From Lepturacanthus savala (Eukaryota; Chordata; Actinopteri; Scombriformes; Trichiuridae), in NCBI GenBank assembly GCA_030544235.1, contig JARUPU010000029.1, forward strand, positions 1,860,001-1,924,000: DNA of 64,000 nt. Reading direction: 5' to 3'. Under the pieces are notes generated by a model that was not told where the DNA came from, did not search any database, and worked only from the letters and a program-made list of their open reading frames with translations. Position 1 is the first letter of the stretch, and the number at the start of each line of letters is the position of its first letter. The position numbers and the translations under genes are program-made. Of the stretch, positions 27,118 to 37,370 are shown in pieces.

Positions 27118-27321
27118 CTAGAAGTCCGTAGCTGAATCTGAAAGAGAAACTCTACGGTCCAGGTTATTACCGGAGGCCAAAACAACGACTGCCTCGGGAG
27201 TGCGAGGCAGAGATAAATTTCGTACCTCGACCTCTACGGCGCTGGCCTTGGCTCCAGGGATGGAGAGGAGACCAAAGGAGATCCACCCCGGCATGGCCAC
27301 GATTCCCTCCTTGAAATACAC
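27118..27321 (-). pseudogene. SGNH-hydrolase-like fragment of the Helitron remnant
   Basis: The minus strand gives FKEGIVAMPGWISFGLLSIP, then PRTPEAVVVLASGNNLDRRV. A block of the form -P-A-VVLAPSNNL is typical of an SGNH-like domain found in fish transposon polyproteins, placed before a protease-like region. The fragment is truncated at its start: at about 27,309-27,320 the sequence passes into the piggyBac end of the palindrome arm, so the first Met in this frame is accidental. Confidence 0.45.
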
Positions 27322-27755
27322 AAAAACACTCTGCCGTCTGCGAGAATGCCACCTATCTTGTCTTGGTTATGTCTTCTACTGTCTTATTCATGTTTACTAT
27401 TAATTGATCTGAGACTGATCAAAGGCACAGCAATCCATGATAAGACCACCTGATTTGTCTTGTTTACTTCTGCTACTGATTGATCTGAGACACACCTAAA
27501 ACATTGTAACATTCTGTGGTGTGTAAATAACTCTGTGACCTTGATTTCAACTCTATTTGCCTCACGGGTCATTTTGACCCGAAGACCACCTTTGTAAATT
27601 TTTTTGTACAGCTTACATGGAAATGTGAATAAAAACATTTCTTTTTTTATACTGTTGGGGCCAATCTAGGAAAAGTCATGAAATTTAAAGTTAAAAAAAA
27701 TAGCATTTAGGGGATTTCTTTTTGGTTTTTAACACAGTGGCAACAGGAGGGTTAA
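27309..27755 (-). mobile_element. piggyBac end, left arm
   Basis: TTAA at 27,752-27,755 is followed, reading leftward on the minus strand, by CCCTCCTGTTGCCACTGTG. A GGGTCA/TGACCC dyad lies about 170 bp inside (27,568-27,583). TTAA target sites, CCCT-starting termini and subterminal GGGTCA dyads are known features of piggyBac-type elements in fish. Only about 440 bp remain before homology with the right-arm element stops at 27,309. Confidence 0.75.
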
Positions 27756-28101
27756 TGATGTTTTACGACAGGAGCACTTCTATGATGGGGAGAAAGGCAC
27801 TGGATATTTAGCATGGCGCCTTAAGACCATGTCCAGGTATACAGCAAAAAGACCAGCCAAGACAGCTGCATTGGTTGAAGCACAAGGACCAAAGCGCCGA
27901 AGATTGGCCACTTTACCTGAGCAGCTTGATGAAGATGCATGCAGGGAAGCCATCATTTCTGAATCACCCCCATGATAAAGCAAGTGTGTTTCAGAAAATG
28001 AACATGACCTTTCAGCCAAAACCTAGTGCATGACCCACAGAGAACGGCAGATGTTTCTAAAACATTTCCATGGTACTTTGATGTTTGATGTCACGGGGCT
28101 G
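27756..28101 (+). pseudogene. SAMD3-like gene, exon A, left copy
   Basis: One frame reads FYDGEKGTGYLAWRLKTMSR ... GPKRRRLATLPEQLDEDACREA, then hits a stop. Continuing in the next frame gives NHPHDKAS-type sequence and FLKHFHGTLMFDV, ending at a GTGAGT donor after 28,101. The frameshift (GAATCACCCCCATGA) is shared with the right copy, so it predates the duplication. The left copy also has a scrambled stretch (GCCAAAACCTAGTGC) where the right copy reads FRQNRQERQ. Resemblance to the fish SAMD3-like family is from memory. Confidence 0.5.
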
Positions 28102-28203
28102 GTGAGTTATTTATTTAGAGTTTACTATTTTGTTTCTTGAATTTAAGTACAATATGCTGATTATTTTCAAATGTTTGTGCATTTATGATTCTATGATCAA
28201 CAG

Positions 28204-28378
28204 CTGAATCAAGACTTCGTTCTACTGTTTGGAACTGAAACAGCCTCCAAGATGCTTGAGAAGTGGGACACAACTTTCAGGTCCAAGATTATCAGTGAGG
28301 CTAAACACCTTACTCAGTCAATTGACCTGTGCCGACTTCTAAAAGCTGCTGAGAAACAGACAGACAACGATGATGACA
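28204..28378 (+). pseudogene. SAMD3-like gene, exon B, left copy
   Basis: Acceptor ATGATCAACAG and donor GTAAGC bound a 175-bp exon. It encodes LNQDFVLLFGTETASKMLEK and ends SIDLCRLLKAAEKQTDNDDD. The QDF-LLFG-ETAS--LEKW pattern is characteristic of this fish family. The exon itself is open, but the gene is broken in the preceding exon. Confidence 0.55.
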
Positions 28379-28490
28379 GTAAGCTAATGAACATGTTTGA
28401 TTTTTATTCTTTACTGCAAGTGCTGGTTAATGGGGTATTCCTGCATGATACTAATGGGCTTTTTTCTCCATCTTATTTTCCTACTGATAG

Positions 28491-28612
28491 GGTGGGACAG
28501 TGACATGGCTTCTCTGCTGCTCCTTCTCCATCTCCTGCCACCCACAGCTGGATGGAAGAGGACTAAGATAAGTCCCAGTGATGCAGTGGAAAAAATGTTG
28601 CACTTTCACAAG
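28491..28612 (+). pseudogene. SAMD3-like gene, exon C, left copy
   Basis: A 122-bp exon after TACTGATAG with donor GTATGC. It encodes ASLLLLLHLLPPTAGWKRTK, then ISPSDAVEKMLHFHK, the LLLLHLLPP-----K-S---AV--ML-F pattern of the family. The following exon present in the right arm has been deleted here. Confidence 0.55.
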
Positions 28613-28708
28613 GTATGCATGTCTTCTATTATCTAAACAGCAAGTATTTTATATGTATTAACTCAATTTGAAATACACTTAAATGAAAGTCTTCTCTCTC
28701 TTGTCCTC

Positions 28709-28711
<3 letters not shown>

Positions 28712-28742
<31 letters not shown>
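28712..28742 (+). repeat. (AC)n microsatellite
   Basis: About 15 AC dinucleotides. It is the counterpart of the (GT)n at about 60,700-60,739, and it lies directly at the deletion junction that removed the last SAMD3-like exon. Confidence 0.95.
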
Positions 28743-28745
<3 letters not shown>

Positions 28746-28749
28746 CTCT

Positions 28750-30949
28750 TGTACTCAAGATCATTGTAGGTGTCACTTTTCAACATATTCAGGTTTCAAA
28801 AAACATTTAATCAGTTCACATGTGGAAAATTCTTGTGAAAATGCAGATGCAGCAAGGCCAGAGTCATGTCAAACTAATATCCAAATGCTGCAAGATATCT
28901 CAGAAGTTGCTAGAACAAACATCACGCAGACCCCAGAATATCCATGCTTTGATAGTGAATCAGGTCAAAGACAAAGAAAACATAGAAAATATCTGTCCTT
29001 CAATTATTGCTAAACTACAAGCAAATGGTGTTGCAAATAGTGTCATTTCATCAGTTGTTGGTGATGTGGAAGAACTTAGTAGTGGGATGCACTCGGGTTA
29101 AGCAGCATGTACTTTCTGCTGTGCCTATAGATAATCCTTTGAGAGAAACATTGGTAAAAGATCTGGAAACCTTTGAAAACCCATTTGAGTACTTGAATAC
29201 TGAAAGCAAAAGAGTAAATTATTTCAACAAGAAATGGGGTGTTGTGGAACCAGTAGAAAAATGTTAGGAATTCGATATGATACAAGACGAAATAAACAGA
29301 TACCTATGATTAGGTCCCAGTGAATGATACATTTGTTTACATCCCAATTTTGGAAACGATCAAATTCATGTTACGAAATTCTGATATTTGCAAACTACTT
29401 GAGGAAACACGTTCATCAAAACTTGACGTATACAGTGATTTTTGTGACGGAAATTATTTTAGGACCCATCCACTGTTCTCTAAACACCAGAATTCTTTAC
29501 AAATCCAGTTGTTCTATGATGATTTTGAGACTGCGAACCCACTTGGGTCAAAACGTGGTGTTCACAAAATAGGTGCTCTGTATTTTGTCCTCAGAAATCT
29601 TCCACCAAAGTTTAGCTCTGCCCTGATGAATATTCATTTGATTGCATTGTTTCACACTGAAGACTGAAGAAAATATGGCTTTGATCCTATTCTAGAGACA
29701 CTGATTAATGACATCAAAACACTTGAGAATTGTGGCCTTCATTTGCCTTTTTCTGTTGAAAAGATCTATGGCCCTGTATGTCAGGTAACTGGGACAACTT
29801 GGGGATGCACACAATTCTGGGATTCACAGAATCGTTCAGTGGACGTCATTTTTGTTTTGATGACCCCAGAATAATCTTGTGTGGAAAAGAAGTATTTGAA
29901 ATGCACTGCAGTGAATTGCAGTCAGATCCACAAAAGTTATCCGTGTTTGGTTTAAAAAAGGATTCGACTCTGAATGGCCTACATTTCTTTCATGTTTGTA
30001 ACAATTTTTCTTTGGATATTATGCATGACATTCTTGAAGGAGTGGCTCAGTATGAGCTGAAGTTACTGTTTGAATACCTCTCTGAAAACTTTTTGTCGAA
30101 ACCTGATCTGTCCAGAATTTATGCCTATATTGGGCTCAATTCAATTCAGACTCTTTGTCTTGTTCAAAATACTCCTTTGCTTTTTGGTGACATTGTGCCA
30201 GAAGGAAACCAAAACTGTCTTTTGCTTTTAATTTTACTACAGATAATCAACATTATTTTTTTCTCCATCTGTTTCACTTGGCATGACTGTACTACTTAAA
30301 CATTTGATAATAGAACACCATGAGTTGTTCAAAGAACTGTATCCTGATAAAAACCTGATTCCAAAACATCACTTTATGATACATTATCCATCTTGTATCC
30401 GAAAAATTGGACCACTAATACATTTGAGGCAAAACACAGGATTTTCAAAAATACTCTTAAAAACACCAAATCAACCAAACCAAAAAACATCAGATGTCAA
30501 TTGCATGTCTTTGGGAGACATCCCTTTCAAAATGCACTGTGTATGGACCTATGAAAAGTATTAATGTGGACAATGAAAACTTTTGCAACGAGTTGGCTCA
30601 AGGTTTGCATGTGGAGCGTGCCTCTCAGGACAACCATGCAACTAACTGGGTGATAATCAGTGGAACAGAGTATAGGCCAGGGTTGATCATTTGCACTCAG
30701 ATTGAACATGAAATGCCAGTGTTTCTCAGAATAGAAAAAATTATTGTTGTTGATAGTATTATCTGCTTCTTTGGAAAAAGGCTTGTCGTTGATCATTTCA
30801 GTGAACATTTTCATTCTTACAAAGTATTTGAAAGTGATCACAAAGATGTTGTTAAAGCAGATGGTCTTGTGATTTATAAGCCCTTCGATCTACAGAGTTC
30901 ATATGGTGGAGATAAAGGCCAATATTTTGTGCCATTATTTTCTTTGTAA
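28750..30949 (+). pseudogene. C2H2 zinc-finger / MHDILEG transposase-like gene, left copy
   Basis: Starts with a clear C2H2 finger (CX4CX12HX4H at 28,750-28,820). Then come frame-shifted pieces: an N-terminal region (28,822-29,267), FVYIPILETIKFMLRNSDIC (29,325 onward), LFYDDFETANPLGSKRGVHK (29,505 onward), the HFFHVCNNFSLDIMHDILEG core (about 29,987-30,045), KHHFMIHYP (about 30,361), and a C-terminal region ending YFVPLFSL at 30,949. The D-x2-H (DIMH) motif and a later PKHH--HYP are reminiscent of CACTA/EnSpm-related transposases; that family link is tentative. Compared with the right copy, the left lacks about 66 bp after RIYA and the MRFEAKH motif, and has a TGA just after FHTED. Several frameshifts make it non-functional. 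Confidence 0.6.
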
Positions 30950-31361
30950 ATGTGTATTAAAGAGGTTGGGACTCCTAATATGTACTTAAAGTATTTTTGT
31001 AAATGTTTGTATTGATCTTTTTGTGCCAATTCCTATGGTGCTGGGAAGTTATGGATGTATGAATGCTGTTAATTGATCAGTCAACACTTCTATTCACTTT
31101 ACATGTAATGTGAAACAGTTATGATATTCTGTTGAATAAAATAATGTAATATCACAATTTTAGTGCAAAAATACACTATTGTGTGATCACATGACACTGT
31201 AGGTTGAAAATTAACACTCACTTAACAGTGAAAGAGAATAACACATTTTTGGTGTTAAAAATAAACTTTAATGTGCTATTAAATTACACTGTATTTTGTA
31301 AAATTAACACTCCAAGTGGAAGGGAATAACACAATTTAGAGTCAAAAGTGCACCTATGTGG
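30950..31361. mobile_element. CACTA/EnSpm-like subterminal region, left arm, part 1
   Basis: Non-coding and AT-rich, with several short motifs in both orientations: ATTAACACT, AGTGTTAA-like and AATAACACA at 31,208-31,335. It resumes after the L1 at 37,193 with more such motifs. Clustered short direct and inverted subterminal motifs are typical of CACTA-type elements. The last 15 bases are the L1 target duplication. Confidence 0.45.
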
Positions 31362-31584
31362 GACCTCCGGTATGGTGCAGAAATGAGCAGCAGCATAAAA
31401 CGGAGGCTCCCAGACAGTCTTCAACCCCCCCACAAAAAATACTAGATTAACAAATTGAAAAGTGGATTAAGTTTTATGAAAAGGGGGGACAAAAGATAAA
31501 CCAGAGGAAAAACGCAAGGTAAACCAAAAAAAAACCAATAAAATACCGACTGAAAGTGAGGACACGCTAGCGGAACACAAGGCT

Positions 31585-32520
31585 ATGGATGCTATCCAAG
31601 CTAACATCATTGCGGAGATACAGGCGGTTCGTTCGGACCTGAAGAAAGAGCTGGTGGACTTTCGAGGAGAAGTAAACCAGAAATTAATGATATCGCCTCT
31701 GGCTTAAAGGAAATAACAGAAAGAGTTGAGGAGACAAAGCAGAGAATAGCCGACATGGAGGAGTGGAGCACCGACGCCAAGGGAATACTTTCCAACACAC
31801 TTGAGCTTTACCAATCTATCCAAACCTAGCTGACGGACCTGGAGGCACGTTCGCACAGGAACAACATTCGTATTCACGGCAATCCCGAGGGGGTGGAGGG
31901 GGACAACATAAAAACATTCATGGAAGAGTTTATTAAAACCGACACTCCCCGACACCCCCCTCGGTATCCAGCGTTGCCACCGGTCACTGGGATCCAGACT
32001 GCCGCCAGGCTCTAACCCACGGTCCGTGATTATCTATTTCCTGGAGTATACTACAAAAGAGCTGGTGTTCCGCTCCGCCTGGGGAAAGAAAGAGGTCCGC
32101 TACGATGGAAGAAGAGTATTCTTCAAGCAAGACTACACGGCAGAAATACTCAAAAAGAGAAAGGCGTACATCCCCATAAGAAAAGCACTTAAGGAAAAAG
32201 AAATTTGTTTCCAGACGCTTCACCCGGCGAAACTTGCGAAAAAAGGGCGAGAAAAGTGTTTTTCGACACCAGCCCAACTGTCTACAACAACATGCAGGAG
32301 GCGACAGACGACTTGAAGAAAAGGGGATTCATCCCGGTCGCTTGGGAAGCTGAGACCCCTGCGCACAACGCACCGTCACCGAGACCAAAGCAACCGACCT
32401 GGGAAACAGCAGGTGCTAAAACACGTCGGCACCAGGGCACCCGCCTCAAGCATATCCAGGATAAACTTAAGGGGTTTCAACGCAGGGAGGAGGCTTTGTG
32501 AGAGCTTTCTGTACCGTGAG
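31585..32520 (+). pseudogene. L1 ORF1-like, left copy
   Basis: From MDAIQANIIAEIQAVRSDLK the sequence forms a coiled coil (KELVDF, EITERVEETKQRIADMEEW), then an RNA-recognition-like region (LTDLEARSHRNNIRIHG, EGVEGDNIKTFMEEF), and a C-terminal part ending FQRREEAL at 32,501. This is the ORF1p (Transposase_22-like) layout of L1 elements. A stop follows NLPI/T (TAG after 31,826), and the copy has frameshifts near 31,680 and 31,960 and within the C-terminal half. Confidence 0.7.
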
Positions 32521-32878
32521 TGAACAATAAATCTACAGAGATCGGTAAGATCACAATATTTAATACCAAATCGGACTAAGGTGTTCAAAACTGATTTTCC
32601 TACTGGGAACATGATCCAGTTAAATAGACAGTAAGTCTGGGAACCGATGCCCAGCTTTTCACGTGCGCTGCTCTGATATTAACCTTCAGGGTTAAGGGAC
32701 TCCCCTCTCAACTTAGAAGTTAAGCTTACACTTCATGGTTGGAAGTCACAAATGTTTAACATGTATGCTATGTTCATATGTTGTGTTTCATTTTGTTATA
32801 CAGACAGTTGTTCTTTTGTTCAGGTCATCTGTGGTTGGTTGAACATTTTGGGTAAACTTTTTACCGCTCACTGTTAGA

Positions 32879-33632
32879 AATGCATCAAGAATACAAAATG
32901 CAGAATACTGCACCCCTTTCGGAACTCCACAAACAGAAAAAAGAACATAAAACCTGAAGCTTTATGTACAAAAAAACTGCTTAACGAAATAGATATAATG
33001 GACGTATGGAGGGAATCCGATTGAAAAATGTTTTACTTTTTTCTCCCATTCACACTCTACGCACTCAAGAATTGACTATTTTTTTATGTTCAAAGCCGAG
33101 AATGGTGAAATGTGACATAGGGGTAAGAGACATTTCTGATCACACGGGTGTATACCTGACATTACACTTAGACAACAGACTTAAGGAGACTCTATGGAGA
33201 CTAAACACCAACCTCTTAAGCGACCCTCAATGTCAAAGATTTATTAAGGAAGAACTTATGTAATATATGTCATATAACAATAATGGGACCGTGTCCCCCA
33301 GTACACTTTGGGATGCAGCCAAGGCTGTTATTAGGGGCAAACTTATAATGTGGTCTGCCCGGAAGAAGAAGGAAAAAGAGAAACAAATTAATGACCCGAC
33401 TGCAAAACTAAAATCCTTGGAGAGCAGACTTATGAAGCAAAATGACACTGATGTTTTAAATGAAATACAGGACACAAAACAAACTCTAAATAACATATAT
33501 GAAAACCAAATAGAAAAAAGAATTAGATTTATTAAACAAAATTATGAAAATGGCCCCAAATCTAAAAAACTGCTCGCATGGAGGATACGTAAGCAATTGG
33601 CAGAGAAATACATACTAGAGCTGTCATTTTAA
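32879..33632 (+). pseudogene. L1 ORF2 endonuclease and linker, left copy
   Basis: Starts MHQEYK, then jumps after AATACAAAAT to CTGCACCCCTTTCGG, so most of the endonuclease is deleted relative to 55,582-56,002. The remaining part (IDYFFMFKAEN-type, GVRDISDHTGVYLTLHLDNR with the SDH motif) and the linker at 33,267-33,632 (KKKEKEKQINDPTAKLKSLE) are recognisable. Frames change at least twice, and there is a TAA just before 33,265. Confidence 0.75.
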
Positions 33633-34400
33633 CACGTTAATTCGATTAATTAATTACACCACAATTTAACACGTTAAATTTAATGCAATTAATTATGAGA
33701 ATCAATGGTGGTGAAAATCCCATGTTAAATAAAGAAAACGATGTACTAAAGTCACATTAGTTAGTTAGTAGTTAGTTACATTATCCGAGTGCTGGAACAA
33801 TTCCAGTGTGCTCGTTTCAGTGTAATCTACGCTGTTTCGGTGTCTGTCTGTGCCATTTGGCACGGAGCAACAAGTCTGAGCGCGTCTCTGGTTGCTATGC
33901 AACGCGAGGCGAGCCGAGCTAAACAAATGCGATGATCTGATTGGTTCAAACCACACGTGTTTGGTCTCACAGAGCAAAACTATGTTGGCACAATGCAGCG
34001 CAAAATATACGACTTCTATTATTCATTTTTGAATTGCTATATTGAGCTTAAGTGACTTCTTTATTTTATTTCAGAATTTTATTTATTTAACTGAATTGTT
34101 GTATTTGTTTTACATTTATGAATAATGCACTTGGTCTAACTGGTTTAATGTGCTAGACCTTTACTTTTGGATGTAATTCATGAAGCTCAGTTCACCAATA
34201 AAACATTGGATTTCAGATCTTCTCTTCTTACTGTATTCAATTGATTAGTCATGCATTACAATTCATTAATATCCTAGAATTCAAATTCTTTATCAGGAGA
34301 CCTTTAGCGGATATGACATTAAAATGTGATTAATTCGATTAATTAATTACAAAATCCTGTAATTAATTCAATTAATTTTTTTAATCGATTGACAGCACTA
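33616..34400. mobile_element. hAT-type MITE inside L1, left arm
   Basis: Begins TAGAGCTGTCA and ends TGACAGCACTA, giving inverted termini TAGxGCTGTCA. It is flanked by 8-bp duplications ATACATAC (33,608-33,615) and ATACGTAC (34,401-34,408). The ends are dominated by TTAATTAATCGATT-type sequence. An open frame in the middle (33,765-33,977, minus) is not a gene; the same internal sequence recurs at 63,370-63,558 in another hAT element. Confidence 0.85.
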
Positions 34401-34409
34401 ATACGTACA

Positions 34410-36920
34410 TGATAAGATGTAATGATAAGATGTGTCATAAACTGGAAGACATTCAAAACTCTTTTGAAGTGTACTATGGGAAATTATACACGTAACCTCG
34501 GGCAGCCGAATCAACAGTTATATCATACTTCTTAGCATGCCTAGATTTACCACCAGTAGGAACATAACAGAATAGAATAATGACAAAGAGATAACAGAGG
34601 AAGAAATAAATATGGCCATAACGAAACTGAAAGAAAATACAATGCCAGGAGCCGACGGCTATGCATCTGAGTGGTACAAAACCTTCAGAGAAACTTTGGT
34701 ACCAATACTAAAAGAATGTTTTAACTATACTCTTAAAGGGGGGGGAGACACCACTTTCATGGAGACAAGCAATAATTTCAGTAATCTCTAAAGCAATTAA
34801 TAACAAGACAGAATGTAGTTCTCACAGAACCATATCAGTATTAAATATGGATTATAGAATATATGCATCAATCTTAGCAAAAAGAATGGAAAATATTGTC
34901 CCCGATCTGATAGATCCAGATCAGACGGACAACCCAGGACAGCGTATGGCGGGCCCTTCACCACCCAAATGAGAAAAAGTAATTTGAAATCTGTAGTTAT
35001 TAGTCTAGATGCTGAAAAGGCTTTTGATTCGGTCCGTTGGGAATACTTATATATGGTGCTTAAACGCCTAGGCTTCAATGATCAGGTAATTGAATGCTTT
35101 AAATCTCTATACTGCTCCCCCACGGCAAGAATTAAAATAAACGGATACTTATCCAAGACAGTGTTGCTTGAGAGGGGATGTCGTCAGGGATGCCCCCTTA
35201 ATCCCACACTTTTTGCACTCTTTATTGAGCCATTGGCACAGGTAATAAGTGAGGATGAAGATATAACTAGGATACTGAGTGGAAACACACAATATAAAAT
35301 TTGCCTATATGCAGACATTCTCTTAACTCTCACTAACCCTCAAGTAAGTCTACCTAAATTAATGTCTCTACTCAAAGAATTTGACTCATATTCTGGTTAC
35401 AAATTAAATTTACAGAAAACTCAGACTTTGACCTTTAACCCGGGACCACAAGAAAGCATTTATAGAACATGTAAATTTAAATGGGCAGGCAACGTAATCA
35501 AACACCTTGGAGTCCAAAAGATTTAACTACCATATTTGACCAAAACTATACCCCCATAACAGCGGACATTAAAGCAGACCTCAGTCGCTGGTTATTACCA
35601 CCGACAAACATGCACAACCGGATAGAAATCCTAAAGATGAATATACTACCTACTCTTATACCTTTTTCAGTGTATACCTCCCAGGTAATTCATCGAATGG
35701 AATATGATGATATCAACATTTATTTGAAAAAAATAAAAAACACGGATTAGTTTTAAGACATTACAGCTGCCTAAGGACAAAGGTGGAATGGCCCTTGCCC
35801 TGCCTGGAAGATTATTATAGGGCAGCACAGCTGCGATTTCTGGTCTGCTGGTGTGATCCTGAATGCGATGCAAAATGGAAGGACTTGGAACAAAATTTAA
35901 TGAGAGTACCTCTCCCGTCTATATTGGGAGACAAAACCCTCCAAAAAAAATACTTGGATGACATCTGGCACAGAAAACTTAGAGACCCGAAATTTGAACA
36001 CGAATATTACGATGGGTGGCACTTGATCCGGATTTCACACCAGCAGAACTGGACAGCAGATTAAGACACTGGACAGAACTGGGCATCACCTCATACTGCA
36101 AAATTTCCTCTGGATAAAATACTGGATTAGATCCCTTTCAACGCCTCACAGAAACTCATGATCTGGACAAACGCGATTTCTTCAGATACCTTCAACTAAG
36201 ACACTATTTTGATAAAAACATAAAAACTATTGGAGAAGAAGGAATGAACCTGATCAGGATATATAAGGCATGGAAGGGTGATACTGACAGAAAACTGATC
36301 TCCAGGATTTATTCTGCTCTACAACTTGACAGGGGTCATTCCACAATGTATATTAAATCAAGATGGGAGAAAGAAGCTAACATACAGTTAACTGAAGATG
36401 ACTGGGTAAACATTTGTAGGACACAATCCACTACCTCCAGCTCAGATCTGTGGAGAGAATTCACCTGGAAAAACAATTTAAGGTTTTTCATAACTCCCAA
36501 AATTAAAAGCTTACAGACCAACAACCCAGAACACGGACAGTGTTGGAGAAGGTGTGGTGACATGTCTGCTGGCCACTTCCATATATTTTGGGATTGCCCT
36601 AATATTTCTTCATATTGGGTAGAGGTAGTAACAGCAATCAGCTCAATAATTAACATGCAGCTTGACCTAAGCTTCAGTGTTATATATTTAGGAAACACCG
36701 ATTGTGATGAATAAACAAGATAGGTACTTATTACAAATACTATTAGCAAGTAGTAAGAAAGCAATAACCAGGAAATGGCTGAGTAATGAGTGCCCGACAA
36801 TTTTACTTGGACCAGAAGCAATCTCATTGATTTTGGAATGCTCTGTGTGGAGAATTTTGAACTTTTCCGTGCTGAGATTCCCAAATTAGACACCATGATG
36901 AACGTGTGGAGGAACACGCA
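34410..36920 (+). pseudogene. L1 ORF2 reverse transcriptase and C-terminus, left copy
   Basis: The continuation of ORF2 after the MITE. It includes NKEITEEEINMAITKLKENT and PGADGYASEWYKTF (34,590-34,690) and the RT palm at 34,969-35,526. Motif A is SLDAEKAFDSVRWEYL, followed by the RGCRQGCPLNPTLFALFIEP motif. The YADD motif reads YADILLTL, one Asp codon short. The thumb and C-terminal region at 35,481-36,714 include CWRRCGDMSAGHFHIFWDCP, a C-terminal Cys-rich motif of L1 ORF2. Several frameshifts and stops are present. Confidence 0.85.
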
Positions 36921-37192
36921 CCCCTGGGGGGCACCCTGTTTCACTACGGACTGAAATGTTAAACCGAGAGTGACTCATGTGAGAGCTATGGACATGAAGG
37001 CCCGTTAGGCCAACTCATTTTATTTATTATTATTATTTTTTTTCCAAATATCAGCTATGAGTGATATCTTGCATTTTATTTTGCTATAGATGGCCCTGTC
37101 TGTTGTACCTGTATTATGTACATATGTATTTTGTGAAAACTTTGCATATTTAAATGTTAAAACAAAGTATAAAAATAAGTGCACCGATGTGG

Positions 37193-37370
37193 TGTCATAA
37201 AATGACACTGAGGGTGTCAAATTTTAACACTATTAAAGAGTGAAAATATTAACACTGTTAAGTGTAATTTTTACTCAGAATCCGTCAGAATTATATAAAC
37301 TCGGGAAAAGTGTTAAGATTAACTCTATGCGAGTTGAATTAACACTTGTGATTTTGCTGTGTATGTTCAA
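37193..37370. mobile_element. CACTA/EnSpm-like subterminal region, left arm, part 2
   Basis: Continues the host element after the L1. It contains GGGTGTCAAATTTTAACACT, TATTAACACTGTTAAGTG, AAAGTGTTAAGATTAAC and GAATTAACACTTGTGATTTT, and finishes near GATTTTGCTGTGT. Repeated (A)GTGTTAA/TTAACACT motifs in both orientations support a transposon end. Confidence 0.5.

Larger units (their letters stand above)
23296..27308 (-). mobile_element. degraded Helitron-like element
   Basis: Minus-strand fragments appear in an order that fits a fish Helitron coding region: SGNH-like fragment, spliced proline-rich exons, a 30-codon exon, a tegument-protease-like exon, basic repeats, then a PIF1-type helicase from Walker B onward. 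The HUH replication initiator and Walker A are absent, so the element cannot be autonomous. No terminal 5'-TC or 3' hairpin-CTRR end was identified. The upstream end is cut at about 27,309-27,320, where the palindrome arm with its piggyBac end begins. Assignment rests on motif recognition. Confidence 0.65.
31362..37177 (+). mobile_element. L1-type LINE, left arm
   Basis: Flanked by a 15-bp target-site duplication, AGTGCACCTATGTGG at 31,347-31,361 and AGTGCACCGATGTGG at 37,178-37,192 (one mismatch). It carries a coiled-coil ORF1, an ORF2 with endonuclease, RT and C-terminal regions, and an AT-rich 3' UTR. It is about 5.8 kb long and interrupted at 33,616-34,400 by a hAT MITE. Compared with the right copy it lacks about 420 bp of the endonuclease. 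It is non-functional. Confidence 0.9.

Noticed and set aside
33765..33977. 70-codon open frame repeated in both arms and near 63,400
   Set aside because: It is the shared non-coding core of hAT MITEs; the frame differs in length and has no conserved start among copies.
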